The notes beneath the pieces were generated by a model. The model saw only the letters and a list, made by a program, of their open reading frames with translations. It made no database searches and was not told where the DNA came from. From CAZHFW01 sp964531675 (lineage in GTDB: Bacteria > Planctomycetota > Phycisphaerae > Phycisphaerales > UBA1924), in contig CAZHFW010000022.1 of the NCBI GenBank assembly GCA_964531675.1, positions 6,911-70,910 of the forward strand: a DNA stretch of 64,000 nt, read 5' to 3'. Each line of letters begins with the position of its first letter. Position 1 is the stretch's first letter. Below, one piece after another: positions 27,493-36,366 of this stretch. Made by a program: the position numbers and the translations under genes.

Positions 27493-28527
27493 TTGTCTCG
27501 CATCTTCATCGGCATCCCCACGCTCAACCGGCCGCAGTACGTCCGTGAGACGCTGCGCAGCGTGCTCGCGCAGTCCTTCTCCGACTTCCGCATCGTCGTC
27601 TCCGACAACGTCTCCGAGCCTGGCGTCGCCGAATCCGTCGCGTCCTTCATCCGCGAGCTCAACGACCCGCGCGTCAGCTTCCACCAGCAGCCCCAGAACG
27701 TCGGCGAATACGGCCAGGGCTGGTTCTTCTTCCGGTCCCTCCGCGATGAAGACTTCTTCATCATCCTCCACGACGACGACACCCTGCACCCCGACTATCT
27801 CCAGACCGCGGTCGAGACGCTCGACGCCCATCCCGACGCCGCCTTCTTCGTCGCCAACCCGGTCATGATGGACGCCAAAGGCGTCGACTCCGCCGAAAAG
27901 ACCGCCTGGCAACGCACCTACTACGGCCGGACCGGCACGCCCGAAGGCCTCATCGACGTCCGCACCACGCACATGGCCTGCGGGTTCACGCCGATCTGCG
28001 GCACCGTCTTCCGCGCTCAGGCACTCCGCGACTCGGGCTTTGTCGATCCCGACTGTCACGGCAACTTCCCCTTCGAGATGAACATCTTCCTGCGCCTCGC
28101 GGACATCTCCGCCAAAGGCTGGTTCTGCCCGCGCGAGCTCCTCCGCTTCCGCTTCCACTCCGAAGCACTCTCCAACTACCTGCACCTGATGGACAACCCG
28201 CACGTGGTGTCCACCATGATCAAGCTCCTGGCCCGCCGCAAGTACTCGGGCATGCCCGAGCGTCGTCGCCGCATCATCCTGGGGCGCCTCTACCGCGCCA
28301 ATGCCGCGATTCTCACCCGTCAAGGCGATCCCCAAGGCTGCCGCCGCGATGCCATCCGCGCACTTCGCACGTGCCCGCTCTCGCCGCGCACGCTGGCCGC
28401 GGCGCCGCTGGCCATCCTCGCGCCGGGGCTTTATCGCCGCGTCCTCCCGCCCCTCCCCGTCGCCCGCGTCGCGCCGCTCCTCAACCCCGAGAACGGCAGC
28501 GCCCCGCCCGCGAAAGGCCCTTCATGA
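27493..28527 (+). CDS. GT2-family glycosyltransferase
   Basis: The 344-residue protein starts with TTG and reads SRIFIGIPTLNRPQYVRETL, the entry of a GT-A fold. FFIILHDDDTLHPDYLQTAV carries the metal-binding Asp motif. The last 100 residues are basic and helical and contain a proline-rich end. The TTG is preceded by GGGGTGAT. It overlaps the next GT2 gene by 4 bp (ATGA at 28524-28527). It would transfer a sugar at the cytosolic side of the membrane. Confidence 0.78.
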   Translation: MSRIFIGIPTLNRPQYVRETLRSVLAQSFSDFRIVVSDNVSEPGVAESVASFIRELNDPRVSFHQQPQNVGEYGQGWFFFRSLRDEDFFIILHDDDTLHPDYLQTAVETLDAHPDAAFFVANPVMMDAKGVDSAEKTAWQRTYYGRTGTPEGLIDVRTTHMACGFTPICGTVFRAQALRDSGFVDPDCHGNFPFEMNIFLRLADISAKGWFCPRELLRFRFHSEALSNYLHLMDNPHVVSTMIKLLARRKYSGMPERRRRIILGRLYRANAAILTRQGDPQGCRRDAIRALRTCPLSPRTLAAAPLAILAPGLYRRVLPPLPVARVAPLLNPENGSAPPAKGPS

Positions 28528-29432
28528 CCACGCCCTTCTTCAGCGTGATCATGAACACCTACAACGGCGCGCCCTGGATCCGCCAGGCCATCGACTCGGT
28601 CCTCGCCCAGTCCTTCACCGACTGGGAACTCATCATCTGGGACGATGGCTCGACCGATCAGACGCCCGCCATCGCCGCCTCGTACACCGACCCGCGCATC
28701 CGCGTCGTCCCCACCACCGACCGCGCCGGTCTGGCCAAGGCTCGTGAGAAAGCGGTCCGAGTGACCAAAGGCCGCTGGCTCGCCTTCCTCGATCAAGATG
28801 ATCTCTGGGAACCATCCAAGCTCCAGGCGCAGCACGACCGGATTCACGCCGCCCAGTCCGAGCCAGGCCCGCCGCTGGGCATCTGCTACACGCGGGCCCT
28901 CCGCTTCAACTCCCAGGGCCCCCTGGGCGACTTTGATCACCACCACCTGCCCAAAGACTCCCCCGAGGGCGACGTCTTCCAGAGGCTCTTCACGCACTCG
29001 TGCTTCATCTGCATGAGCGCGGTGGCGCTCGAACGCGAGGCGGTGCTCGCAGCCTTGCCGATGCCCGATTTCGTGAAGTTCTGCCCGGACTATTTCCTCT
29101 ACATCGCCATCAGCCGCACCCGCCGCGCGTGCGCGGTGCCCGAGCAGCTCTGCAAGTACCGGATCCACGACAAGAACATGTCGGTGGTCCACCGCATGCG
29201 GATCAACCACGAGATCATCGCGATCGTGGAGCCCTGGAAGTCCGCGCTCCCTCCCCGGGTCTTCAAACGCCGCGTGCAGATCCACAAAACCCTGATCGCG
29301 CTGGACGAACTCCGCGAGAAGGCGACCCGCCAGCAGGGACTGACACGCCTCTTCCGCGAAGGCTCGATCCGCTATCTGCTCGAACGCCCATTCGCCAAGA
29401 TCCGGCGCAAGCTCCTCGGCCTGACCAACTGA
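28524..29432 (+). CDS. GT2-family glycosyltransferase
   Basis: The 302-residue GT-A enzyme begins MTTPFFSVIMNTYNGAPWIR. Nucleotide-binding and metal motifs are IIWDDGSTDQTP and AFLDQDDLWEPSKL. A typical acceptor-region sequence is LCKYRIHDKNMS. The ATG overlaps the stop of the preceding GT2 gene, which fixes it well inside the longer frame. It is the last gene of the polysaccharide region; a leftward hflX follows after 77 bp. Confidence 0.82.
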   Translation: MTTPFFSVIMNTYNGAPWIRQAIDSVLAQSFTDWELIIWDDGSTDQTPAIAASYTDPRIRVVPTTDRAGLAKAREKAVRVTKGRWLAFLDQDDLWEPSKLQAQHDRIHAAQSEPGPPLGICYTRALRFNSQGPLGDFDHHHLPKDSPEGDVFQRLFTHSCFICMSAVALEREAVLAALPMPDFVKFCPDYFLYIAISRTRRACAVPEQLCKYRIHDKNMSVVHRMRINHEIIAIVEPWKSALPPRVFKRRVQIHKTLIALDELREKATRQQGLTRLFREGSIRYLLERPFAKIRRKLLGLTN

Positions 29433-29509
29433 GTTTCGCGCACTCAGTACGTTCTGCGCATCAGTCAGAGCCGAGTCGCGCAAGCGACCGGCCCGCCCTC
29501 CTCAGCGCC

Positions 29510-30967
29510 TCATCCCTTCACCGCGGTCCAACCCGTCTGGCTCTTGGGAGGCTTGGGGATCAGATCCGCGGGCAAGGGCGTTCCTGTCGAAACAAACCCG
29601 AGCTTCCCGCCGCTGCCGGTGCGGATGATGTCGAGCTGTCGACGCCCGATCTTCATTTTCAGCGTGACCAGATCGCCTTCGTACACGCGCTCGAGCACCT
29701 CGCCCCGGTTCTCGAGCAGATGGATGAGCTTGGACTCCCGGATCGGCACCTTCACGCCGAGCTCGAGGTGCAGTCCCTGCGCCAACTCGCGGATCAGATC
29801 GCGAATCTCGGCCTGCCCGATCGGCGTCGGCCCAGATGGCTTCCCAGGCAGCGCACAGAGCGGGATCGCCGCCGCCGCGACGCTGGCCGCCCTTTGCTTC
29901 CAGACCAGCACCTCGCGGTTGTCCTTGAGGCGGTCCGCCTTGTTCAAGAGCAGAATCCGCTTGGGCTCGATCCAGCCCGCGTCTTCTTCGTGCCCGCTCT
30001 TGCGGATCTCGTCAAAGAGCTCGTCTAGCGTGCGGTTCACCGTCCCAAGGTGCATCTCCGCTGCGGGATCGGACACATCGAGCACGATCAGGAGCACATC
30101 CGCGTGCGTCGCCTCTTCCAGGGTCGCCTTGAACGACGCGACCAGATTGTGAGGCAGATCGCGCACGAACCCGACGGTGTCCGACAGCATCACCGAGAGT
30201 CCGCCGCCCAGATCCCAGTCGCGCGTGCGGGTCATGAGCGTCGCGAACAGACGGTCATCCGCGTATGCGCCGCCCGAGGTCAGCGTGTTGAAGAGCGTGC
30301 TCTTGCCCGCGTTGGTGTACCCGACGATGCCGACCGTGAAATGCTCCTGACGCCTGGCGAAGACCTCGCGGCGCTTGCGCGCCTGGATCTCCTCGAGCCT
30401 GGCCCGCAGGTCATCGCGACGGCTCTGCACCAGACGCCGGTCGATCTCCAGCTGCTGCTCGCCCGGGCCGCGCGTCCCGATGCCCGCGATCCCGCCCGCG
30501 CCCACGATGCGCTCCAGGTGGCTCCACATCGCGCGAAGCCTCGGATACGTGTACTCGAGCTGCGCCAGCTCCACCTGCAGCTTCGCCTCGTGCGTCGTCG
30601 CACGGCTCGCGAAGATGTCGAGGATCAACTCCGATCGGTCGATCACCTTCCGCTCGGTCACCTGCTCGATGTTGGCGATCTGCTTGGGCGACAGGTCGTG
30701 ATCGAAAATGATCGTCGTCGCGCCCAGGGTGTCGCAGAGCCTCTTGAGCTCCTCGACCTTCCCCTTGCCCATATACGTCCCCGCGACCGGACGCTCCAGG
30801 TTCTGCGTCAGCTCGCCGACGATCACCGCGCCCGCCTGCTCCGCCAGGGCGCGAAGCTCCCCGAACGGATCCATCTTGTCATACGACGAATCCGGCAAAC
30901 GGACCGCGGCAACCACCGCACGCTCCGACTGAACCGCAATCCCACTCCGCTCGATCGGCTTTGGCAC
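29510..30967 (-). CDS. hflX: ribosome-associated GTPase HflX
   Basis: HflX is a GTPase that splits stalled 70S or 100S ribosomes. The HflX N-domain is visible in GTYMGKGKVEELKRLC and IIFDHDLSPKQIANIE, the linker helix in RAMWSHLERIVGAGGIAGIG and GTRGPGEQQLE, and the G domain in VGYTNAGKSTLFN (G1), DTVGFVRDLPHNLV (G3) and LNKAD (G4). The start is uncertain. I use GTG at 30967 (485 residues), with TACGCT 5 nt before it. A TTG at 31060 would add 31 low-complexity residues and crowd the ctpA promoter. Confidence 0.88.
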   Translation of the reverse strand: MPKPIERSGIAVQSERAVVAAVRLPDSSYDKMDPFGELRALAEQAGAVIVGELTQNLERPVAGTYMGKGKVEELKRLCDTLGATTIIFDHDLSPKQIANIEQVTERKVIDRSELILDIFASRATTHEAKLQVELAQLEYTYPRLRAMWSHLERIVGAGGIAGIGTRGPGEQQLEIDRRLVQSRRDDLRARLEEIQARKRREVFARRQEHFTVGIVGYTNAGKSTLFNTLTSGGAYADDRLFATLMTRTRDWDLGGGLSVMLSDTVGFVRDLPHNLVASFKATLEEATHADVLLIVLDVSDPAAEMHLGTVNRTLDELFDEIRKSGHEEDAGWIEPKRILLLNKADRLKDNREVLVWKQRAASVAAAAIPLCALPGKPSGPTPIGQAEIRDLIRELAQGLHLELGVKVPIRESKLIHLLENRGEVLERVYEGDLVTLKMKIGRRQLDIIRTGSGGKLGFVSTGTPLPADLIPKPPKSQTGWTAVKG

Positions 30968-31059
30968 GCCCAAGCGTACGGGCCCCAAACGCCCGAAGCG
31001 CCCTCCACCCACCCCTCCCAGAGCCTCCGAACCGCTTTTCGGGAACCAAACCCCGACCA

Positions 31060-31078
31060 ATCCCCTACACTCTGATGC
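31060..31078 (+). promoter_or_regulatory. possible -10 element for the ctpA-type gene
   Basis: TACACT at 31066-31071 would place transcription start near 31078, giving a leader of about 38 nt before the TTG start at 31116. No clear -35 element was found 16-18 bp upstream, so the call is weak. Confidence 0.35.
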
Positions 31079-31115
31079 ATATCGCGGGCGTCCTGACGTC
31101 CGTCGGAGGTGTCCA

Positions 31116-32789
31116 TTGAGGCAGTCGCGTTCGCTCTATGAGCTCTCCCTGGTCGGCATCCTCGGGATCGCCGTCGTCGGCTCCACCCTGGCGGTCGCCC
31201 GCCGCGGGTCGGACTACAAGTTCTTCGAACCCGTCATCGACGTCAAACACATCATCTCCGAGCGCTACGTCGACAAGGTCGACGAGAAGGCCCTGCAGAA
31301 CGGCGCCATCCAGGGCATGCTCGAAACCCTCAACGACCCGTACACCATCTACGTCCCCTCCGAAGAAAAGGCCGGCTTCGACAAGGAGCTCACCGGCGAG
31401 TACGTCGGCATCGGCGCGCAGGTCGATCAGAAGGACGGCTGGCTCCTCATCGTCAGCCCCCTCGAAGACTCCCCCGCCTACAAGGCCGGCCTCATGGCCA
31501 ACGACAAGGTCCTCGAAATCGATGGCAAGTCCACCCAGGGCCTCTCCATCGACAAGTGCATCGAGACCCTCCAGGGCCAGCCAGGCACCCCCGTCAAACT
31601 CACCATCGAACGCGCCGGCGCCAAGCAGTCCATCACCGTCGTCCGCGATCGCATCAAGACCCTCTCCGTCAAGGGCTTCCACCGCGATCCCACCGACCCC
31701 AACAAGTGGCAGTTCATCATCGATCCGCAGCGCCAGATCGCCTACATCCGCCTGACGCAGTTCACGCCCCAGTGCGCCAAGCTCATCTACGAAGCCCTCG
31801 AGTCCGTCAACGCCTCCAAGGGTGAACTCAAGGGCCTCGTGCTCGATCTCCGCTGGAACCCGGGCGGCCTGCTCAACGAAGCGGTCTCCATCGCCGACTT
31901 CTTCCTCGAAGACGGCGTCATCGTCTCCACCCGCGGCCGCTCCGTCCCCGAATCCATCGAACGCGCCCGCAAGGAAGGCACCTTCCCCAACTTCCCCATC
32001 GCGGTCCTGGTCAACAACTCCAGCGCCTCCGCCTCCGAAGTCCTCTCCGGCGCACTGGTCGAGAACAACCGCGCCATCGTCGTGGGCACGCGTTCCTTCG
32101 GCAAGGGCACCGTCCAGGGCGTCATCAACATTCCCTCCGCCGACGGCGCTGAACTGAAGTTCACCGAGCAGGGCTATTACCTCCCCTCGGGCCGCTCCAT
32201 CACCCGCAAGGACGACAAGGCCCAGTGGGGCGTCGACCCCACCCGCGGGTTCTATGTCCCGCTCACCGATGACGAACTCATCGAGATGCTCCGCGTCCGC
32301 CGCGAACTGGAAGTCATCAAGCCCGATCAGCAGTCTGGCGAACAGCGCTGGTCCGACGCCGACTGGATCCTCTCGACCCTGAAGGACAAGCAGCTCGCCG
32401 CCGCGGTCCGCGCCGTCCAAGGCAAGATCGACACCGGCGAGTGGAAGCCCACCGGCCTCGACGGCATCTCCGACAAGGGCGTGCAGATCGGCGAGGCCCA
32501 GCGCCTCATCGTCGCCCGCGATCGCCTCGAACGCGAACTGCTCCGCCTCGACCGCCGCATCAACGCCGTCGAAACCGGCGTCGGCGAAGTGAAGGGCAAC
32601 GCCGACTTCTGGGCCGACGATCTCGACCTCACCGGCGGCTCGCTCGAAGTCCGCGACAAGTCTGGCAAGGTCGTCGCGACCCTCCAGATCACCGGCAACA
32701 ACCTCGAGCGCTGGCTCGTCGACGCCGATGTGAAGAAGGCCGACGACAAGAAGGCCGAAGACAAGAAGCCGGCCGAGAAGAAGGAATGA
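31116..32789 (+). CDS. S41-family C-terminal processing peptidase (CtpA-like)
   Basis: The 557-residue protease has an N-terminal membrane anchor or signal (residues 8-28), the S41 N-terminal helices (LQNGAIQGMLETLNDPYTIY), a PDZ domain at about 92-180 (LIVSPLEDSPAYKAGLMAND), and the catalytic domain with NNSSASASEVLSGAL and GTRSFGKGTVQ. The Ser-Lys dyad is probably S305 and K330, spaced 25 residues as in Tsp/CtpA. The last 30 residues are Lys/Asp/Glu-rich. It would process periplasmic proteins. The TTG start has GGAGGT 7 nt upstream. It overlaps tsaD by ATGA. Confidence 0.9.
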   Translation: MRQSRSLYELSLVGILGIAVVGSTLAVARRGSDYKFFEPVIDVKHIISERYVDKVDEKALQNGAIQGMLETLNDPYTIYVPSEEKAGFDKELTGEYVGIGAQVDQKDGWLLIVSPLEDSPAYKAGLMANDKVLEIDGKSTQGLSIDKCIETLQGQPGTPVKLTIERAGAKQSITVVRDRIKTLSVKGFHRDPTDPNKWQFIIDPQRQIAYIRLTQFTPQCAKLIYEALESVNASKGELKGLVLDLRWNPGGLLNEAVSIADFFLEDGVIVSTRGRSVPESIERARKEGTFPNFPIAVLVNNSSASASEVLSGALVENNRAIVVGTRSFGKGTVQGVINIPSADGAELKFTEQGYYLPSGRSITRKDDKAQWGVDPTRGFYVPLTDDELIEMLRVRRELEVIKPDQQSGEQRWSDADWILSTLKDKQLAAAVRAVQGKIDTGEWKPTGLDGISDKGVQIGEAQRLIVARDRLERELLRLDRRINAVETGVGEVKGNADFWADDLDLTGGSLEVRDKSGKVVATLQITGNNLERWLVDADVKKADDKKAEDKKPAEKKE

Positions 32790-34033
32790 CAGATTCGGGC
32801 CCTCCCCATTCTCATGGAACAGGCCTCCCGCCTGGGGCTCCTTCTCCATCCCGCTCCGACGTCCTTCACGCTGGCCCGCTCGCGCCCTCAGGCCCCATCC
32901 TGGGCATCGAATCCTCCTGTGACGAAACCGCCGCTGCGATCGTCGCGCCGGCGGATCGAGTCCTCTCCTCCGTCGTCGCGAGCCAATACGAGCTCCACGC
33001 CGAATACGGCGGGGTCGTCCCCGAAATCGCCAGCCGCGCCCACGTCGAACGCATCACGCCCGTCGTCCGCGAAGCCCTCCGCGCCGCGGGCGTCTCCAGA
33101 TCAGACCTCGTGGGCATCGCGGTCGGCTGCCGCCCGGGCCTGATCGGCTCGCTCCTGGTCGGCGTCTCGGCCGCCAAAGCCCTCGCCTGGTCCCTCAACC
33201 TCCCGCTCATCGGCGTCGACCACGTCCACGCCCACCTCTACGCCGGCCTCCTGATCCCGAGCGAGGATTCACACGCCCACGACACTCCCCACGCCCTCGA
33301 CGAGTCCGCGAGTCGTGGCGCTCTCCCTCTCTCTTCCCCCTCTTCCTCCCCCTCCCCCACCTCCCCCGCGCTCGGGCTGGTCGTCTCCGGAGGCCACACC
33401 TCCATCTACCGCATCAACGCCTGGGATCAGCTCACGCGTCTCGGCGCCACGATCGATGACGCCATGGGCGAGGCGTACGACAAAGCCGCGGTCATGCTCG
33501 GCCTTCCTCACCCGGGGGGCCCCAACCTCGACGCGCTGGCGCGTTCGCCGGAAGCCGATCCCAAGCGCTTTGAGTTCCCGATCTCGCGACTGGGCCGCGA
33601 GTCGCTCGACTTCAGCTTCTCAGGCCTCAAGACCTCCGTGCTCTACGCAACCCGAGGCGTGCCCCAGTCCGATGGCTCGTTCCCGCGCGAACACGCGAGC
33701 CTCCCCGCTGCCGACAAGCGCGATATCGCCGCCGGCTTCCAGCGTGCAGCCTGCGCCGCCATCATCCTCAAGCTCGAACGCGCCCTGGATCAACTCGCCT
33801 CCCAGGGCGTCCGCTGCTCCACCCTCTACACCGGCGGCGGGGTCACCGCCAACTCCCGCCTCCGCGCCGAACTCCTGGAGCTGGGCGCACGCCGCCATCT
33901 CCGCGTGCTCCTGCCTCCGATGCCGTACTGCGTCGACAACGCCGCCATGATCGCGGGCCTTGGTTCCAGACTCCTGAGCCTGGGCCACCGCTCCCCCCTC
34001 TCGCTCCCCGCCACCCCCACCACCGCATGCTGA
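32786..34033 (+). CDS. tsaD: tRNA N6-adenosine threonylcarbamoyltransferase
   Basis: TsaD transfers threonylcarbamoyl to A37 of ANN-decoding tRNAs, working with TsaB and TsaE. The 415-residue protein has ILGIESSCDETAAAIV, VVPEIASRAHVERI, the metal site H146 and H150 in DHVHAHLYAG, VVSGGHTSIYRI, and CVDNAAMIAGLG near the end. Two insertions are odd: an N-terminal extension of about 35 residues, and a Ser/Pro-rich stretch (about 159-194) between the metal motif and SGGHT, encoded by a long pyrimidine tract. The start overlaps the protease stop, and the end overlaps the metallopeptidase gene by 7 bp. Confidence 0.92.
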   Translation: MTDSGPPHSHGTGLPPGAPSPSRSDVLHAGPLAPSGPILGIESSCDETAAAIVAPADRVLSSVVASQYELHAEYGGVVPEIASRAHVERITPVVREALRAAGVSRSDLVGIAVGCRPGLIGSLLVGVSAAKALAWSLNLPLIGVDHVHAHLYAGLLIPSEDSHAHDTPHALDESASRGALPLSSPSSSPSPTSPALGLVVSGGHTSIYRINAWDQLTRLGATIDDAMGEAYDKAAVMLGLPHPGGPNLDALARSPEADPKRFEFPISRLGRESLDFSFSGLKTSVLYATRGVPQSDGSFPREHASLPAADKRDIAAGFQRAACAAIILKLERALDQLASQGVRCSTLYTGGGVTANSRLRAELLELGARRHLRVLLPPMPYCVDNAAMIAGLGSRLLSLGHRSPLSLPATPTTAC

Positions 34034-34845
34034 ACCGCATCACCGCGCTCCACCCGCTCGCCGCACGCGCTCTGGCCATGCCGCTGCTGCTGGCGCTGTT
34101 CCTGTTCAGCGCCGGCGTCAGCCCCAAAGCCCCGCCCCAACACCCCCCGCTCTCCACCTACGAGCGCACCACCATCGATGGATTCACCATCCTCCTAGAC
34201 CCCGCCAGCCAGAAGTCGGACGCCCTGCGGCACCGTCGCGTGCTCGCCGCGCTCAGCTTCGATCTTGATCTCATCGTCCAGCGCATCCCGGCGCCCGCGC
34301 TGGACCTGCTCCGCCAGACGCCCATCGTCCTGACCGCCTTCACCGAACCGACCGACACCTGGAAGGGGCGCGGGTGCTGCTACCACGCTTCCGCGGGCTG
34401 GCTCACCTCCAACAACTACGACGCGGCCCGCGAAGGCGTCGTGGAAATCCTCAACGCCGACGACTTCCTCCAGTGGCGCGCCGAACAACCCATGATGCTC
34501 CTCCACGAGCTCGCGCACGCCTACCACCACCGCCTCGACGTCGCCCGCGCCGACGTTCAGCAGGCCCTCACGCTCGCCAGAGCCGACAAGCTCTACGACC
34601 AGGTCCCCTACGTGCTGCTTGAGCCCAGCAAAACCAAGCAGGCCTACGCCATCACCAACGCGACCGAGTACTTCGCGGAGCTCACCGAGGCCTACTACGG
34701 CCGCAATGACTACTTCCCCTTCACACGCACCGATCTCAAGGCCCACGACCCCCGGGGCTACGCCGTCGTCGAGAAGCTCTGGAACCTCTCCGCGGAAGAC
34801 CTGCGCATCGAAACCACCCCCAAAGCCCTCAGACCCCAGCGCTGA
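34027..34845 (+). CDS. exported zinc metallopeptidase-like protein (HELAH)
   Basis: The 272-residue protein has a hydrophobic signal or anchor at residues 15-32 (ARALAMPLLLALFLFSAG). The zinc motif is H160-E161-L-A-H164 in LLHELAHAYHHRL. A downstream Glu-rich segment, NATEYFAELTEAYYG, could give the third ligand as in lethal-factor-like (M34/ATLF) peptidases. It starts 7 bp inside tsaD and ends 3 bp before the release-factor-like gene, so it is co-transcribed with housekeeping genes. The substrate is unknown. Confidence 0.65.
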   Translation: MLNRITALHPLAARALAMPLLLALFLFSAGVSPKAPPQHPPLSTYERTTIDGFTILLDPASQKSDALRHRRVLAALSFDLDLIVQRIPAPALDLLRQTPIVLTAFTEPTDTWKGRGCCYHASAGWLTSNNYDAAREGVVEILNADDFLQWRAEQPMMLLHELAHAYHHRLDVARADVQQALTLARADKLYDQVPYVLLEPSKTKQAYAITNATEYFAELTEAYYGRNDYFPFTRTDLKAHDPRGYAVVEKLWNLSAEDLRIETTPKALRPQR

Positions 34846-34848
34846 TCC

Positions 34849-35364
34849 ATGCACCCCGCTGCCCTCACCGACGAGGAACTCCTGGCCCAGTGCCGCCTCA
34901 CCCGAGGCCGCTCTTCAGGCCCAGGCGGACAGCATCGCAACAAGGTGAGCACCGCGATCGTCATCGTGCACGAGCCGACCGGAGTGGAGGCCCAGGCCGC
35001 CGAAAGCCGCAGCGCCGAAACCAACCGCCGCGAGGCCCTCTTCCGTCTCAGGCTCGAGCTGGCCATCCGCGTGCGTTCCGCGCTGGTCCCCCGCGACAAC
35101 TGGGGAGACATCCGCTCGGACCTCTGGCGCTCGCGATGCAACGACGCAGGCCAGATCGCGTGCAACCCGTCGCACCGCGACTATCCCGCACTGCTCGCCG
35201 AGGCGCTCAACGTCATCCACGCCGCCAACCTGGACATGAAGTCCGCCGCGCTCAGGCTCTGCTGCACCGTCTCGCAGCTCACCAAGCTCATCAAGGACCA
35301 TCCGCACGCGCTGGCCGCCCTCAACCGCGACCGCGCCGCCCGCAAGCTTCACGCGCTTCGTTGA
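34849..35364 (+). CDS. class I release-factor-domain protein (GGQ), ArfB/YaeJ-like
   Basis: The 171-residue protein has the RF-1 domain with the peptidyl-tRNA hydrolysis motif GGQ at 26-28 in SSGPGGQHRNKVSTAIV. It lacks the codon-recognition domain of RF1/RF2, so it resembles ribosome-rescue factors. The C-terminal 70 residues are helical (ALNVIHAANLDMKSAALRL and VSQLTKLIKD) and look like a DNA- or RNA-binding helix bundle rather than the basic ArfB tail. That makes stop-codon-independent rescue likely but not certain. It ends the rightward run from ctpA. Confidence 0.78.
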   Translation: MHPAALTDEELLAQCRLTRGRSSGPGGQHRNKVSTAIVIVHEPTGVEAQAAESRSAETNRREALFRLRLELAIRVRSALVPRDNWGDIRSDLWRSRCNDAGQIACNPSHRDYPALLAEALNVIHAANLDMKSAALRLCCTVSQLTKLIKDHPHALAALNRDRAARKLHALR

Positions 35365-35540
35365 GGGGATGCCAAGACGCGTTCGCGCACGGGACCGAAT
35401 CCCTCCAACCGATCGGCCCGGTCCCGCGCCGGCGCATGCGCGGGGAGAGTCGCCGACGCCTCCGATCGGTACGCGCTCCGGAGGATCAGGAACTCCGGGG
35501 GCCGGCTTGTGCCGATCGGGATCACGCGGAATCCTTCGCA

Positions 35541-35580
35541 CAAACGAAAAGACCCGCCGCGTTGTTCACGCAGCGGGTCC
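35541..35580 (-). terminator. rho-independent terminator of the PEP-CTERM-like gene at 35608-36366
   Basis: GACCCGCTGCG and CGCGGCGGGTC pair with one mismatch around a 7-nt loop (35551-35579) and are followed on the minus strand by TTTTCGTTTG. It lies 28 bp past the stop codon. Confidence 0.75.
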
Positions 35581-35607
35581 AGGAGACACCCAACACAACA
35601 CCGTGAC

Positions 35608-36366
35608 TTACCGACGACGACGGCCCGCAACCAGCCCGCCCACACCGAGCAGCGCCATCGCGCCCGGGGTCGGGACGGTGCTCACGCGCCAGCCGAAGTT
35701 CGCCACCGGCTGACCGTTGAAGTTGAACGCAGCGCCGGCCGGATTGCTGACCAGGAACGAACCCGCAGCGTTGGTCTGGAACGCGGTGTCAAGGCTCGAG
35801 CCCTGCGTCGGGGGCCCGAAGACGCCCTGACCCAGGCCGTTGAGCAGGGAGTCGGACACGCCGGTGCCGACGTTGTCAAAGGTGATGCCCGCCCAGAAGT
35901 GCAGCGGCATCGCCGCGCCACCCACCAACAGCCCGGTCGTATACGTGTTCACCGAACCCGCGTTGAACGTGATCGGATTGAACGAATACCCGGTGATGTA
36001 CGTGCCGGGCCCGCCGCCGGCGCCGTCGGCCGCATAGAAGCGGACGCGGGCACGAGCCGACACGTTGGCCGTATTGAGGTTGGAGACTGAGAACGTGAAC
36101 TCGGTGAGGGCCTCGCCCGCGCTGCCTTCACGCGTGATGTCGTCGGCGACCAGACGCGTAATCCCGCCCGCCGCCCCGCCGTTGGAGAACGCCTGACCCG
36201 AGAAGTTGGCGATGTTGCTGTACCGCGGCAGGTTCTCCGTCGCCCCGCCCAGGTTCGCCGCCATGCCGATCGGAGCCGAGCCAACCAGGTGCGCATCGAT
36301 GGTGACGTCCGCCATCGCGGTGCACGCCGCGCCCGCCGCCGCCAGAAGCCCAATCGCGATCTTCAT
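35608..36366 (-). CDS. secreted protein with PEP-CTERM-like sorting tail
   Basis: The 252-residue protein has a signal peptide (MKIAIGLLAAAGAACTAMA, cleavage after residue 19). The body is rich in Gly, Ala, Asn and Thr with a beta-sandwich look (ALTEFTFSVSNLNTANVSAR, VRFYAADGAGGGPGTYITGY). It ends VPTPGAMALLGVGGLVAGRRRR, written here only for the key parts: PTPGA, hydrophobic segment, RRRR. The start ATG at 36366 has GGAGAG 8 nt upstream. The beta-rich FxVSNL... pattern is shared with the gene at 36763-37500, suggesting distant paralogy. The function is unknown. Confidence 0.75.
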   Translation of the reverse strand: MKIAIGLLAAAGAACTAMADVTIDAHLVGSAPIGMAANLGGATENLPRYSNIANFSGQAFSNGGAAGGITRLVADDITREGSAGEALTEFTFSVSNLNTANVSARARVRFYAADGAGGGPGTYITGYSFNPITFNAGSVNTYTTGLLVGGAAMPLHFWAGITFDNVGTGVSDSLLNGLGQGVFGPPTQGSSLDTAFQTNAAGSFLVSNPAGAAFNFNGQPVANFGWRVSTVPTPGAMALLGVGGLVAGRRRR

